Source: Pyxicephalus adspersus
Taxonomy: Eukaryota; Chordata; Amphibia; Anura; Pyxicephalidae
Assembly (NCBI RefSeq): GCF_032062135.1
Contig: NC_092858.1
Location: 168,577,542 to 168,641,541 of the forward strand
DNA length: 64,000 nucleotides
Direction of reading: 5' to 3'
The first letter of the stretch is position 1; each line of letters opens with the position of its first letter. Shown here piece by piece: positions 23,701 through 35,700 of the stretch. The notes below the pieces were generated by a model that was given only the letters and a program-made list of their open reading frames with translations, searched no databases and had not been told where the DNA came from. Position numbers and translations under genes: made by a program.

Positions 23701-24743
23701 GAGATTAGTGGTCTGTGAGCTCCAAAAGGCTGGAGAAAATGAGTATGAACCTTTAGGAAGTTTTTGCAGAAGATGTCCCATTGTGATTTCCTGCTCTAGG
23801 TAGACTTTGTGAAAATGATGCGTTATTTTGCACAATAGATTTTTGTTGACAGCATTAAAGGTTATTTTAAAGAGACAACACAGAACTTTATATATACACA
23901 AAAATATCACTATGAAATCCCATACATAACCTTGTTCAACTAGAAAGATATTTTACTCTTGTTGTTGTTATAAAATTGAATAATTCAAAATCCAACAAAC
24001 AAAACTAAAATAAAAAAAAAACAATAAAAAAAGTGTGTGTTACAACAAAAAAAAAAGAGTTTTAAGTTGATTAAAAAAAAATCTATCTTCTACTTCTAGC
24101 TATCCATGTATGACAAACTGACTGGAACCCATCATGAATATGGATTCCAATGCTGAAATTGATAATTTCTTGAAGTATCAAACAATTATGCATTTTATAG
24201 ACCTTTATCCACTTCTTCAAATTTAGAGACATATTATGTTTATTAATTGAAATCTTTGCAATCATCAATACCAGTCATCTGATAGTAGTGATGATCAAGT
24301 GTGCAAAAATATATATAATCATATAAAAGCAAAAGAAAAGGAAGTATAGTAACCATATAATTTAATAAATAATTATAATAAAAATATGCAATTGTAATGA
24401 CAACCATTCTTAAATAAACATAATTAAACCAGATAAAACATAAAATCCTTCTAATATCCATAGCTGACCAAATGGCTGCAAGCTGTCCAGACTGTGAAGC
24501 AGCCAAATAACCTCAAAACTTTACCTTTCAGATCCCTCAATATGAGTTTGGGGATTTTGGGCTAAAATGGGATGGACAAATTAGCATTCATTTGAAATCT
24601 AAACCACTTGTAGATTGTTTTCCTCACACTGGAATGATGGAGTTTAAATAAAGTAGTGATTAATATAAATCCACGACTATATCTTGTTTTAGCAAGTTTT
24701 TCAATTTTGCTTAAAACTGCCACCATCCCCAACGAGGTTCAAA
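23701..24743. other. No gene seen
   Basis: Very AT-rich, with A-rich runs near 24000-24090. No exon or defined repeat end was found. Confidence 0.4.
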
Positions 24744-25548
24744 TATGGTATTCAGAAATATCAAAATATGGGACTTTCACGGCAGTTACATACTATAAAA
24801 TAATACATTTTATGTACAATATTTTAAAAGGAGTTTATACATGCCTCCCCCCATATAACAATTCAGGGGAAGTTAGATAACATACATAGGCTGAATATAT
24901 TGTACACAATACATATGTAGGGATCATCCGGCGCTTTTCGCAGACTAGGTCGGCTTCCTCAGGGATGTAATTAGTACAAGCAAGGGAATGTATCAGCACT
25001 ACAATACAATACGGAAAAGTCATTAATATTTATAACTGTATGTAAATTTTTATATAATATCTTTAAATTTTTAATTCTTCAATGCAATTCAACTACAAGT
25101 GCACTTTGTCACTTGGTATGGAGGCAGGTATAAAGCCACCATACCAAGTGACAAAGTGCACTTGTAGTGGAATTGCCTTTTGGTATGTATATCTTTAAAG
25201 TATTTAGGATTTAAAAATGTTAAGATATAAAAATTTAGATACAGTTATATGTATTAATGACTTTTCTGTATTGTATTGTAGTGCTGATACATTGCTTTGC
25301 TTGTACTAATTTCATCCCTGAGGAAGCAGACGCAGTCTGTGTAACGTGTCGGATGATCCCTACATATGTAACGTGTACAATATATTCAGCCTATGTATGT
25401 TACAATGTTATCTAACTTCCCCTGAATTGGTTTATAGGAAGAGGCATGTATAAACTCCTTTTAAAATATTGTAAACAAAATTTATAAATTTAATAGTATG
25501 TAACTGCCCTGAAAGTCCCATATTTTTATATTTCTGAATACCATATTA
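24744..25548. mobile_element. Foldback element, arms about 370-400 bp
   Basis: An almost continuous inverted repeat. The centre is the pair 25086-25121/25139-25174 (36 bp, ACTACAAGTGCACTTTGTCA) around a 17-base loop. Outer arms pair from ATGGTATTCAGAAATAT (24744) to its complement near 25548. Each arm carries a CTTCCTCAGGGATG/CATCCCTGAGGAAG motif next to a CGCAGAC-type motif. There is no coding content, and the left arm is a little shorter than the right. Confidence 0.85.
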
Positions 25549-26809
25549 TAAATCCATGGCCTGACTCACACATTAATAGGAAAAACAACACCAGACTTGT
25601 CATATGTGTCATAAGTAAATAAGAATGCCCTAGGGAGGTTGAAATTATTAAGACCAAATCTATAACTCCCTTTTCTAAATACACATTTGTTGTACTTTTT
25701 TGACAAAATTTAATACATATATAGCGGGATGAAATATATAGCAGGATGAAATCTTCCCTGTCCCCAGCCTCTGACTTTAAAGTTAAAGAGAAGAAGAATA
25801 ATTGGACAGTTCTTTACTTTACTGAACTACTAGACATGTGTGACAATGGCTGAGTTCCAATACTACTGGCCATGCACAAGTTTATATCCCAATCTAAATC
25901 TAGGACCAGTGTTTCCAGACCTTTCTAACAAGGAGTAAACCTTGAAATAACTTTCAGGTCTTTAGGGAATCCCTGCTATAATTACTATTCCCCCATAAAC
26001 AGTACCCTTCAATGGGTTGCGGGCCTTCCAGGGCAGCAAACATGTGTGCCCTCCCCTATCCATAAAAGGTTCTGGAAAATGGATTGACTAAAACAGAGGG
26101 AGCAAAAAAGCAGCCTCCTTCCCTTTTGACAACAAAACAGAACCTCGCCTGTCCTGGGAGAAAGTGCATCATCCACACTATGTAACCCCTGCGGTATGTG
26201 AATATTAAGTAAGTGAAACCCTATTTCGAACCCGGAAGCCTCATTTTTAAGGAGGCCCCAGGCAGTAGCCGCATAACCCTGGGGAATGAATACAGGGGTG
26301 CATAGTACCCCATACTATTTCCATAAAAAAAATTAAAAAACCTAGAAAAAAAGACACAATACCATAGAGTAGAATCTTAATTGCTCTATTAACTAATACA
26401 TTCCTGCAGGATCCAGCCATGTGTATAGGACTGCAGCCCACAATGGATGATCCATCCATCCAGCGCCAGCATCGCCTGCTCTCTGCACTCCACTGTGTTC
26501 ACTCCCATCTTTTCTTTCGGGCAGCTGTCCTTGTCTGCCCTTTTGAGAGATTGGCTAAACAAATAAAAAAGATAATGTACCCGTCACACTGTTTTTCTGG
26601 TTTTTCCTGTCCAAAAACAAATAAACTAAAAATGCTGCAAGTACATTTGCAAACACTTGAAAATTTCTCCAATATGTTTTCTATGGACAGTGGGTGCCTG
26701 AGAATGGTAAAAATTTCTTTTTTTACCACTAATGTGAATTTAGCCTAACCTGGAGAAGCAGCAGAGAATACAAAAGTCCACATGAACAGCAGTCATCAGG
26801 GTTGTAGTT
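25549..26809. other. Mostly unannotated spacer with one MITE relic
   Basis: 25905-26000 matches the interior of the GTTTCTCAACC-type MITE (see 36235) in inverse orientation (CTTGAAATAACTTTCAGG). The remainder shows no exon. Confidence 0.4.
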
Positions 26810-27240
26810 CTAAAGCTACGTATACACTTCCAATTATTATCGTTGGAAAACGAACGACGAACGATCCTGCACGATATCTACGAACGATCGTATAGCACCG
26901 ATCCTGCACATAGAGATAACGACACGATCGTTCGTAGATATTGTACACACAATAGATACGATCGTTTGAGCGATAGAGGAACTATGTGCACGACAGGAAA
27001 GTGAAAGAACGTTCGTTCATTACGCATGCTCTGAACATGGACGATCAACGAACGACCGTACACACGAACGATGTTCAACGATCGTCGTCCAATCCGATCC
27101 GCCGGTCCGGTTGTTCGTTTCCAACGAGTTTCCTCGTTCGTCGGCGTCGTTGGTTACTTTTTTACGAACGATTTTTTGCCCAATCGATCGTTCGTCGTTC
27201 GATTGGAATGATAAAAATTGCAAGTGTGTACGCACCTTAA
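26810..27240. mobile_element. MITE with CTAAAGC termini, copy 2
   Basis: The ends CTAAAGCTACGTATACACTT and AAGTGTGTACGCACCTTAA are inverted repeats. The interior is an imperfect palindrome full of CGAACGAT. It is the same family as 19156-19587 and of nearly equal length. Confidence 0.8.
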
Positions 27241-27559
27241 GACGATCATTGTTTAAACCATCATTGTTTAAACCTAAATTCAGAGAGAACATGGAAGTCT
27301 CTCAGGGCAAATGGCCTTAATGGATTGGTTGCATTATGTCAGCATAGGTTTGGGAGCCGCTCCACGTTGTAGAAGAATTTGGTTTCATTTCCACAGGTTT
27401 AATGTAGATTCTGCAGTGCTCAGTGGGTGTTCTCTTTTTGTTTGGTTTCTGTTTCAATTCCCCGGATAAATTCTCAAAATCTACATGAATTGGGCAAGAG
27501 GATGCTGACATATGACCAGGGTTCCAAGTGATTGTGTCTGCTGTTTAAATAGCAATGAT

Positions 27560-27800
27560 AAATGTTTAAAGCAGTGATTCTAGGTTTAGGGTTCCACCAA
27601 AGGTTGCTGGGGGTTCCTTGAGCAATGAGCAATTTGTGCGCTTCAGGTCAGTTCAATTGACACCAAAAATAATTTCGGCTATTTTTCCCTGTAAGTTGTG
27701 GATATAGTAATTATAGCCATGTTAAAGCCATGGTTTCATGAAAGACCTGAGAATTATTTCAAGGGTTCCCCTATGGTAAAGGCTGAGAAACACTGGTTTA
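27560..27800. mobile_element. MITE, 'GAGCAATGAGCAATTTGTG' family
   Basis: Contains GGGTTCCTTGAGCAATGAGC, GACACCAAAAATAA and TGAGAAACACTGG near the right end. Related copies lie at 34225-34440, 36235-36535, 54890-55020 and 55720-55830, with inverse copies at 25905-26000 and 47765-47955. The ends are variants of GTTTCTCAACC in inverse orientation. Confidence 0.65.
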
Positions 27801-28127
27801 ATGCCTGATACAGATATCTGAGTATTGTCACTATGAAATGATCTTTCAGCGATAGATGAATAAACGAACACACGGCGTTATTCTGTTCAATGTAGAGGGA
27901 ATTGGGGAGAGCGAGTGAATGGCACCCTGTTGTGTTCTCATCCATAGAATGAAAATGAAGAGCGGTCCAGACTGATGTGGTAATGAAGGAGTTAGATTAA
28001 ATCTACAAATATATTGCATGGAACATCTGGATCGGTGGTAATCAATTTGATCATTTATATGGGCCTCAAGTACAGCCCCCCAAATCTATCAGAACATTGC
28101 ACAAATAGCAGCAAATTTAGTTTATTT

Positions 28128-28285
28128 AGATTGTAAGCTCTTTGGGACAGGGCCCTTCCCTCCTCCTGTGTCACTGTCTGTATCTGTCTGTCAGTTGCTA
28201 CCCCTATCTAATGTACACCGCTGAGCAATATGTTGGGGCTATTTAAATAATGTTTATCATTTATATTAATAATAATAATAATTTG
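28128..28285 (+). mobile_element. Non-LTR 3' tail with (AAT)n end
   Basis: AGATTGTAAGCTCTTTGGGA, TGTCACTGTCTGTATCTGTC, ATATGTTGGGGCTATTTAAA, then an AAT microsatellite. Same family as 12190-12357. Confidence 0.65.
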
Positions 28286-28654
28286 TATTGGGTACATTCA
28301 AAATATTAGGGGCTGTAACGCACCTCAAAGTTTTTTTTTCAATGTATACTGAAAAGAAAGCTGTGGTTGTCATTGATGTCAGTGACTGAAACGCATCAAC
28401 ATTGAAGTCTTTGGACAAAATAATATCCCCCAGCACTGGCATTAATGAAGACAATAATAATGACAGTAGACACAAAAATGACCCCCAGAATTGGTGATTG
28501 TAATAATACCCCCCAGAAATGATAACAGTATCTGCAGTAAAACCAGTTACATTAGTGTCAGTGACCAAAATATTGATCCACAGAATTGGTGTCAGTTGAT
28601 AAACCAATAACTCCCAGGATAACAAAGAGTGAACACAATAATATCCCCCAGAAA

Positions 28655-29004
28655 AGAGGTCACCAACTGGTGGTCTGAGAAAAAAATTTTGGGGGTCCTC
28701 TGCTGTAGTCGGCGCACCCCCAAGCAGGGTCAGGAGGAGGATCCCGCTCGGGGGATGCACCGGTCAGAGCTATGGAACACGTCCCAAGACAAGTCCCAGG
28801 CTTAGGAAAATGGGGGCGCTGTGACCCTGGACATACCCCGCCCACTCGCCCATCGCAGGCTCAGATCTGTGATGGGGGAGTGGGTGGGGCTAATCATGAT
28901 GACCGCACTATTGGGGAGGTTTCTCCCCCTTTGATTGACACCCGGCTTCCGGTCAGGAGCCAGTTATTTTAATGCTCCGCGGAACCAAAAAGTTGGCGAC
29001 TGCA
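28655..29004. mobile_element. hAT-like MITE, GTCACCAAC/GTTGGCGAC ends
   Basis: Inverted ends (AGGTCACCAACTGG and AGTTGGCGACTG) enclose a GC-rich body related to 23412-23700 and 40961-41296 (shared GGGGGATGCACCGGTCAGAG, CCCACTCGCCCATCGCAGG). No clean target duplication could be read. Confidence 0.6.
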
Positions 29005-29199
29005 ATAATATTGTCCACTTTTGGTGTCAGTATCTGCAATATTAACCCCCAGCAGGCATGTCGGTGATTACTATAAAACCTCTCAGCATAGAAAACTTGC
29101 ATACAATCAAATGATCAAAAACAGTGGAATGCTAACATTACCAGACACCTACATAGTAAAGAATTGAAAAAAAAAAAAAAAAAAAAAAAGCCACAATGA

Positions 29200-29405
29200 C
29201 CCTGATTTATTAAAGCTCTCCAAGGCTGGACAGAATACACTTTCATTGTGAAACTGGGTTTATGCAGCAAACCTGGAATAGATTTCCTAAAAGTAATTTG
29301 CTATTTGTTAAGAAATGTTTTCAATCATGGACCACATACTTTCCAGGTTTTCTGGATCACCCAGCTTCACTGGGTATCTGCAGCCTTGGAGAGTTTTATG
29401 AATCT
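29200..29405. mobile_element. MITE, 'AAAGCTCTCCAAGGCTGGA' family, copy 2
   Basis: Starts CTGATTTATTAAAGCTCTCC and ends with CAGCCTTGGAGAGTTTTATG. A poly(A) run at 29166-29189 lies immediately to the left. Confidence 0.65.
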
Positions 29406-29575
29406 AAAAACACTTGTGGCAGTGAAGGGGTTACCCAGAATATGTAAATACCATTGGCAGTGAAGGGGTAATTTAGAACCCACAGGTAATTGTGGCATTA
29501 AAGGGTTACAGGAAACATCCAGATGTTTATGCTAGTTAGGGGTTACAAAGAACCTTCAGGGCAGTGAATCCGTGA

Positions 29576-29700
29576 TTTCAGTTTCGTTTCTTAGAAGGAA
29601 AATAGAAAAGTAGGAGGAGGAGGAAGAATAAGCAGTTTATAGGAAGAACAAATTAGAAACAAATCATTCTGCCCTAGGATTTGGGGACTTTTTTCACTGG
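29576..29700 (+). promoter_or_regulatory. Candidate interferon-responsive promoter and noncoding exon 1 of Mx B
   Basis: An ISRE-like site lies at 29576-29590: TTTCAGTTTCGTTTC, the inverse of GAAACGAAACTGAAA, containing the core GAAACTGAAA. About 46 bp later there is a TATA-like TTTATAG (29636-29642). A strong donor CTG/GTGAGTA follows at 29699/29700, so a 5' UTR exon of about 35 nt starting near 29665 is possible. Vertebrate Mx promoters are known to carry ISREs. The link to the coding exon at 32701 (acceptor AAGCAG near 32690, weak pyrimidine tract) is inferred. Confidence 0.45.
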
Positions 29701-30874
29701 TGAGTACCAGACCCACAGTACTTGTATTATTAATGCCTAACACTGTTCCCTCTGACTTTATTACAGCAAGAAGTAGGGTTTAGGTCAGTGCAAAGAGCAA
29801 TGACAGCTTGAAAGTGCAGTAATCTCTTCTAACCAATCACCTTTCCCCCTCCAGCAGCTCAGAATATTTACTACAATAAAACTTATTTCTGATTGGCTGA
29901 TAAAGGTTACTGCACCTGACATAGAATTCCATAAGGTAAATGTTATATTTTCTTTGTGATAGATTGAAACTTAGTCAATGTAGTCAATGAGTTTGAGAAA
30001 TAACCTTATCTACTTTTCTGCTGATAAATGATAAGGAAGTAATAGGAAGCAAAGAAACCCAGGAGGAATTTTACCCTTTCTAGTTTTTAAAAAAAAGTCT
30101 TGTGGGTGTTCTGTATTCAGCTGATATGACCTCAGTATTTGTATAGCTCGACCTTCTTTTTATTGTTTTCATACACTTTAACACTGCTGGTTTGCTTTTT
30201 GCTGTCTTATTGAGGACATTTGTTTTCACTCCTTTAGTCTTAGGGATGCGACCGGATGTTGTGGTAATTTTCTGCACAACTGTTACAACTTTTGGATTTC
30301 CCATCACAAATATCTGGGTGACCCTGACCACCCAACTATCAGAGAATGTCTAACTTTGCCATTTTAGTTTTTTTCATTAGTTTTTTGTTTGTTTTTTACT
30401 TGTTCAATAGATAGGTAGTAATGAGAAATGTTTTGAGCAAGACAAAGACACAACTGGGCATTTGCTCAAGCAATTCAAGTCCGGCTACCCCTTACCAAAT
30501 ACAATCATGACATGGATTGCATGACATTGTAACCTTTAGTAACAAGTAATACATAAAACATCATAAAGATTTAAAGTAGTGGTGGATGTTAGTTCTTTAA
30601 TGCCTTCTCCCTTATGTTACATACAGAAGATAATATTCTTACACAATATTACCCCCCAGCATGTGTATCAGCAACTGCAATAATATTCTCCACTATTGGT
30701 GTCAGTATCTGCAATAATAACCTCCAGCGGGCATGTCGGTGACAACCATAGTAATAATAGCATAAAATACTTGCATAGAATAAAAAACAGTGGAATGTTA
30801 ACAATACCTGACTCCTACACAGTAAAGGATTGCTTTCAAATGCTTTCAGACAGTCGTTGCAAGTAAGGAGCTGC

Positions 30875-31122
30875 AATGGTCCTGACTCATTAAAACTCTC
30901 CAAGGCTGGAGAAGATACCCTTTCAACAGTGAAGCTGGGTGATTCCGCAAACCTGGAATGGATCTCCATCTACTACATGTCCACTTGACCCAATCCCCTC
31001 TGATCTACTCCGTGCCCATTCCTCCACCCTTGCCTGGACCAGATTCTTTCCAGGTTTTCTGGATCATCCAGATTCACTAGGTATGTTCTGCAGCCTTGGA
31101 GAGCTTTAATCAGGCCCAACGA
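30875..31122. mobile_element. MITE, 'AAAGCTCTCCAAGGCTGGA' family, copy 3
   Basis: AAACTCTCCAAGGCTGGAGA at left and CAGCCTTGGAGAGCTTTAAT at right are inverted ends. The interior has the GGGTGATTCCGCAAACCTGG block and an extra insert of about 55 bp near 30970-31025. Confidence 0.65.
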
Positions 31123-31483
31123 ATCTAAAGACATTTGCTGCAGTGAAGGGGTTACCCAGAATATTACCCAGAACGGGGATATTTAGAACCTACAGATACT
31201 TGCGGCAATGAACGTTCTCAATTTTTCAGAGATTAAGGAGCCAGGGGAGAAGGAAGAGTTACACTCTTGAGGTCCAATGGGAGAGGAAGGGAGTGTTTCA
31301 GGAGAATGGCATTAACAGGATCAAAGATCCGGGCTGGGTATCAGCAATGAAGCTGGCAAATTAACCTACCAATGTTAAAGAGTGAACCTATTAATTAGTT
31401 TGTTTATAGCTAGGTGTCTGTAAAGTTTGGAATCCACAACCCCATCGTGGTCTTTGGCTTTTGGTGGATGAACCATATACTGA

Positions 31484-32080
31484 CATTATTATTATTATTA
31501 TTATTATTAATATTATTTGGAAAAAGGATTTTTATAGTGCCAACAAATTATGCAGTGCTGTACATTAAATAGGGGTTGCAAATGACAGACAGATATAGAC
31601 AGTGACAAAAGAGCAGGAGAGGACCGTGCCCCGAAGAGCTTACAATCTAGTAGGTGGAGAAATTAACACACAATAGGAGGGGAGATATGAAGTGGTGGGA
31701 AGTAGTGACAGTTTCAAAAGATAGAAGACGGGTAGGTGAGGGTGAAGCGTTGAGTTTTGAGTGTTCTTTTAAATGAGCAGAAAGTAGGAGCAAGCCGAAT
31801 AGGATGAGGAAGACCATTCCAGAGAATTGGAGCAGCTCTAGAAAAGTCTTGGAGCCATGCGTGTGATGAGGTTATGAGTGAGGAAGCCATTAGTAGTCAT
31901 TGAAGAAGCGGAGAGAGCGGCTGGGGGAGATTTTTTTTAACCAGGTCAGAAATGTAAGTGGGACAGGAACTGTGGAGGGATTTGAAGGCAAAGCACAGGA
32001 GATGAATTTGATTCTAAGGTGAAATGGAAGCCAAAGAAGAGGAGCGGTGGGAAGGATGGAGGAGTCTGGCTGCAGCATTC
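31484..32080 (-). mobile_element. Non-LTR retroelement 3' part, longest copy
   Basis: Starts with an ATT run. Then come the inverse of GGCACTATAAAAATCC, GCACTGCATAATTTG and GTAAGCTCTTCGGGGCACGG. The body extends to about 32080 with AGACCATTCCAGAGAATTGG. The first 290 bp parallel 7640-7935. Confidence 0.6.
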
Positions 32081-32399
32081 ATATTAGATTGTTGATACTT
32101 CTACTTTATTTTTATGTTGAACTATATGTATACACTAATTGTAAATGATTTTTTGAATACACGGTTTGCCAAAAAAACACCCTGCTGTTCTCTTACTTCA
32201 TAAATATGTTCATTCTTAAGCCGCATACACACGTCCAATAATAGTCGTTGGAAAGGATCTTTCATCCTCTAGCCTTTTGGCAAGAGGATGTTGTCCAGTT
32301 AAATGTAGGCTCTTACAGAGTTTGCAATAAAAAAAAAAAAAAAACATTATTGATGTATAACTCAATACAGAGCTGGAATAAATCAGAGTTCAACCCAGA

Positions 32400-32585
32400 A
32401 ATCGTTTTGAGCCGAGTGGGAAGAAGCTGTAGGAGGGCAGCAGCCCCTGTATTGTGACCCAACAGTGTTCTCCCCAGGCTCTTTTTGCCGGGTGCACCAC
32501 CCAGCATTTTTCAGTAACCACCTAGCTGTTTTTGGGTAGTTACTGGAAAGTGCTGGGCAAAAAAGGTCTGGGGAGAACACTGTAG
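32400..32585. mobile_element. MITE, 'GTGTTCTCCCCAG' family
   Basis: AGTGTTCTCCCCAGGC and GGGGAGAACACTGTAGG are inverted ends around a palindromic core (TTTTTCAGTAACCACC / GGTAGTTACTGGAAA). Relatives lie at 46190-46290, 56878-57020 and 61365-61500. Confidence 0.7.
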
Positions 32586-32700
32586 GTAGAGGGCTTCAGT
32601 TAGAGGTAAAAAGGAAATACCTATATAAGTTTCACCAGCATTCTAAAATGTAACTGGTAGAATAACTTTGTGATCTTTGGAAGCAGGTGATCTGTCAACC

Positions 32701-35700
32701 ATGAGTGCTCAGGGACGTCGCATCAAAGGGGCACGTCGACGTCCCAGTCGGCCTTCGCAGAGGATCCTCCAGCTGGTATGACTATATGAATAAAAGTCAA
32801 TCTTTGCCTAAATCTTCTCTACAGTAAAAACGTTACATTATTTACTTACTGCACTTCAGACTGAGGAGCTAGGTGTTTTTTTTGTTAGGTGACAATCTGA
32901 ATCTAAGAGTCAACCAAACCTAATCCAAAATTTACACCTTTTACACCAAAATGTGTTAATCAACTTTTACACATTCGTACATTGTCTAACTAAATCCAGT
33001 TGGAAAATTGGATGACTTTTGGGTAAAAGTTTGGTGAATCATGAAAACATTTAGAAATAGGCCATATGCTTGCAAACAAAACCATGGGTCTGGTCAGCCT
33101 TTCATTCCAGATTTTCTATAATGCTGTAAATTAGGAATTTGCAATAATCATGTTAACAAAAATTAAAAATGATAAAAATGATTTGTTGCCAAAATGTTTT
33201 CTAACCTGATAAAGGTAAAATCCTTGCCATCCTATATTTTTGTCACTATTTTGGGGATCTTTCCCCTAACTTCCCCAAATAAAAAGGAATCACCACACAA
33301 AACAGGTGTCTCTTTTGGAGTGTTCCCCTTTACCTCTTGCTCTTGTGACAACTCTACAATTTTGAACTTTAACAGGGTTTAGTTACAAATATTTCCATCT
33401 TTTACTCAAAATGCACACATTTTCGACAATAGATTCATTTTTTTTTTTAAAATTAACCATGAGGGAAAGTTGATTCAAACATTTTACAATGGAATCCCCC
33501 AAGTAAAAAAAATGTGTACAGTTTGGGTAAAAGTTGGGTAAATCTTGGCTGATAGACCCCCGTGTCTCAGTGACTGTGGCAACAAGACAAACATATATAA
33601 TGCCTTAAAATGTCCCTGTTACCACCAGGCCACTTATAAATAAAACCCAGCCTGTACTCCTAAACTTCTTGAATTCTTTAACTTCTCCGTACTAGTTCCT
33701 GCTCTGTAACTAGCAATACAATGTTTCTGGTCTTATTCATACATTTTTTTTTTGTTTTATTTCTCCATTAAGCCTTCAGGCTCCACAATGCCACCGTGCG
33801 GATTTCACCTTGACCCGTCAATTTTTCCCAAAGGTAAAGAGACTAATTAGCAAGTATGTGTAACTAGTCCAGATCACTCACTTTACAGCTCCTATGAGGC
33901 CAAAAGCAGAGAAGCCAGCACTGTAATAATAATACGTCAGTTTACACCAAAATCTATGTGGCCATCAGATACTCCCCAGATAAAGAATCCAGAGCAATGG
34001 GCCTGATTTATTAAAGCTCTCCAAGGCTGGAGAGGATACACTTTCATCAGTAAAGCTGGGTGATTTAGAAAACCTGGGATAAATCTAGTCTAGGATTCAA
34101 AACATTTGCTAGCAAATGGCAAATTAATTTGAAGAAGTCAACTCCAGGATTTTTGGATCACCCAGCTTCACTGAGAAAAGTGTTTCCTCACCAGCCTTGG
34201 AGGGCTTTATTAAATCATGCCCAGTGTTTCTAGACCAGGGTTCATTGAGTATTTAGCAGTTTGTGCCTCCCTGGTCAGTTAGGTGACACCAATGACATTC
34301 TTCCCAATGGTCACCAATGTGAGAGGCATTCTTCCCACTGATATACTGTGAGCTGTGAATATAGTAATTAAAGGGGTTACCTGGAGACCTCAAAGTGTTT
34401 TCATGGCTTCCCCCATGTTACAAATGTTAAGAAGGACAGAGCTAGAGTTTTAATATTTATAAACATGAATGGCTAGTTTTTCATTTTGCATTCAGAAACA
34501 CATCTATCTTCCAATTTTCATTTCAGATTTCCTCTTTGGAGTAGCATTACCACTGAATCAGGCCCCAATGGTAAGTAAGCATATAGCATACACAAGGGGG
34601 GACTGAGAAATTTCTGGCTTTGCCTAAGACTGATGCACTTGGTACAGCGTAGTTGCAGCTTTTCTAGACCCTTTAAATAAAAGTCCTTTGGTTGGGCCAC
34701 AAACCAGCTCTCTTTCAAATTCTTCAATTCCAAGAACAGATAATAGACTGAAGGGGCCAAGTCAGGTGAGTTGGGGGGATGTTGGACCAATTGGAAACCC
34801 AGGGTGTTCAATTAGGCAGCCACAATGTTGGACATGTGCGCGGGTGCATTGTCCTGCAAAAAAAGGATCCCTTTGGTCAACTTTCCACGGCGTTTCGTCT
34901 TAATTGCCTCCTTTAGCTGGTCCAGGAGGTTAGCATAATACTGTCTGGGGATACTAGATCCCTGAGGTAGGTAGTCCACCAACAGAATACCATCTTTGTC
35001 CCAGAAAATGGACGCCATGAGTTTTATGGCCGAATTCTGGGTCCCTAACTTCTTAGGCTGCAGGGGCCATTCCTTTGACTGTTCCTTGGTTTCAGGATTG
35101 TAGATGTGGAGCCAGGTTTCATTTTCACCCACTAACCTAGCCAAAAAGTCCTGTGCAACTCGTTCTTCTTCTGATCTCTGTTCAAACATTTCGGCACCCA
35201 CATCTCTGAAAGCTTGCACATGTCCGGGATAGTGGTGATAACAAACCCAACACACTCCGGTGAGATGTCAAGTATCTGGGCTATCTTTTTTGCGGATATT
35301 CGCCGGTCCTCAATAATCAGCTCATGAACAGCATCTCAGGTTGCTGGGTCAGTTGAGGTTGGGGGGCACCCACTGCGGGGCTCATCTTCAATGGTGAAAT
35401 GCTCAATCTTGAAACAAAATATCCAGGTTTTGACAGTGCTGTAGGAAGGACACTTTTCCCCCAGTGTTTGTGACATCTCAGTGTGAATGTCTTTTGCTGA
35501 CTTTCCCTGGAGAAACAAAAACTTAATGTCGGCCCGTAACTCCAACGGCATGAAACTTGCTTGTGCCTCTGCCATCACAGCTTCTCCCTAAAAGAAAAAA
35601 CAGTTTTAGGAATCGCAAAGACCTGATATTTGCAGTTACATACTAAGATATTAGGCTGTCATATGCCCCCACACTCATTTTTCTATTCTATCTGGAAGGG

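Larger units (their letters stand above)
29701..32690 (+). other. Putative 5' UTR intron of Mx B; repeats only
   Basis: No coding exon was seen. It contains a MITE (30875-31122), a long retroelement tail on the minus strand (31484-32080), a MITE relic (32218-32260) and a palindromic MITE (32400-32585). A repeat-derived patch (CCCCCAGCATGTGT..GGTGTCAGTATCTGCAATA) at 30645-30735 is shared with 29010-29060. Confidence 0.4.

Noticed and set aside
28266..28760. Longest open frame of the spacer (164 codons, minus strand)
   Set aside because: Composed of an AAT-type tail, simple repeats and a hAT MITE, with a composition expected from them.
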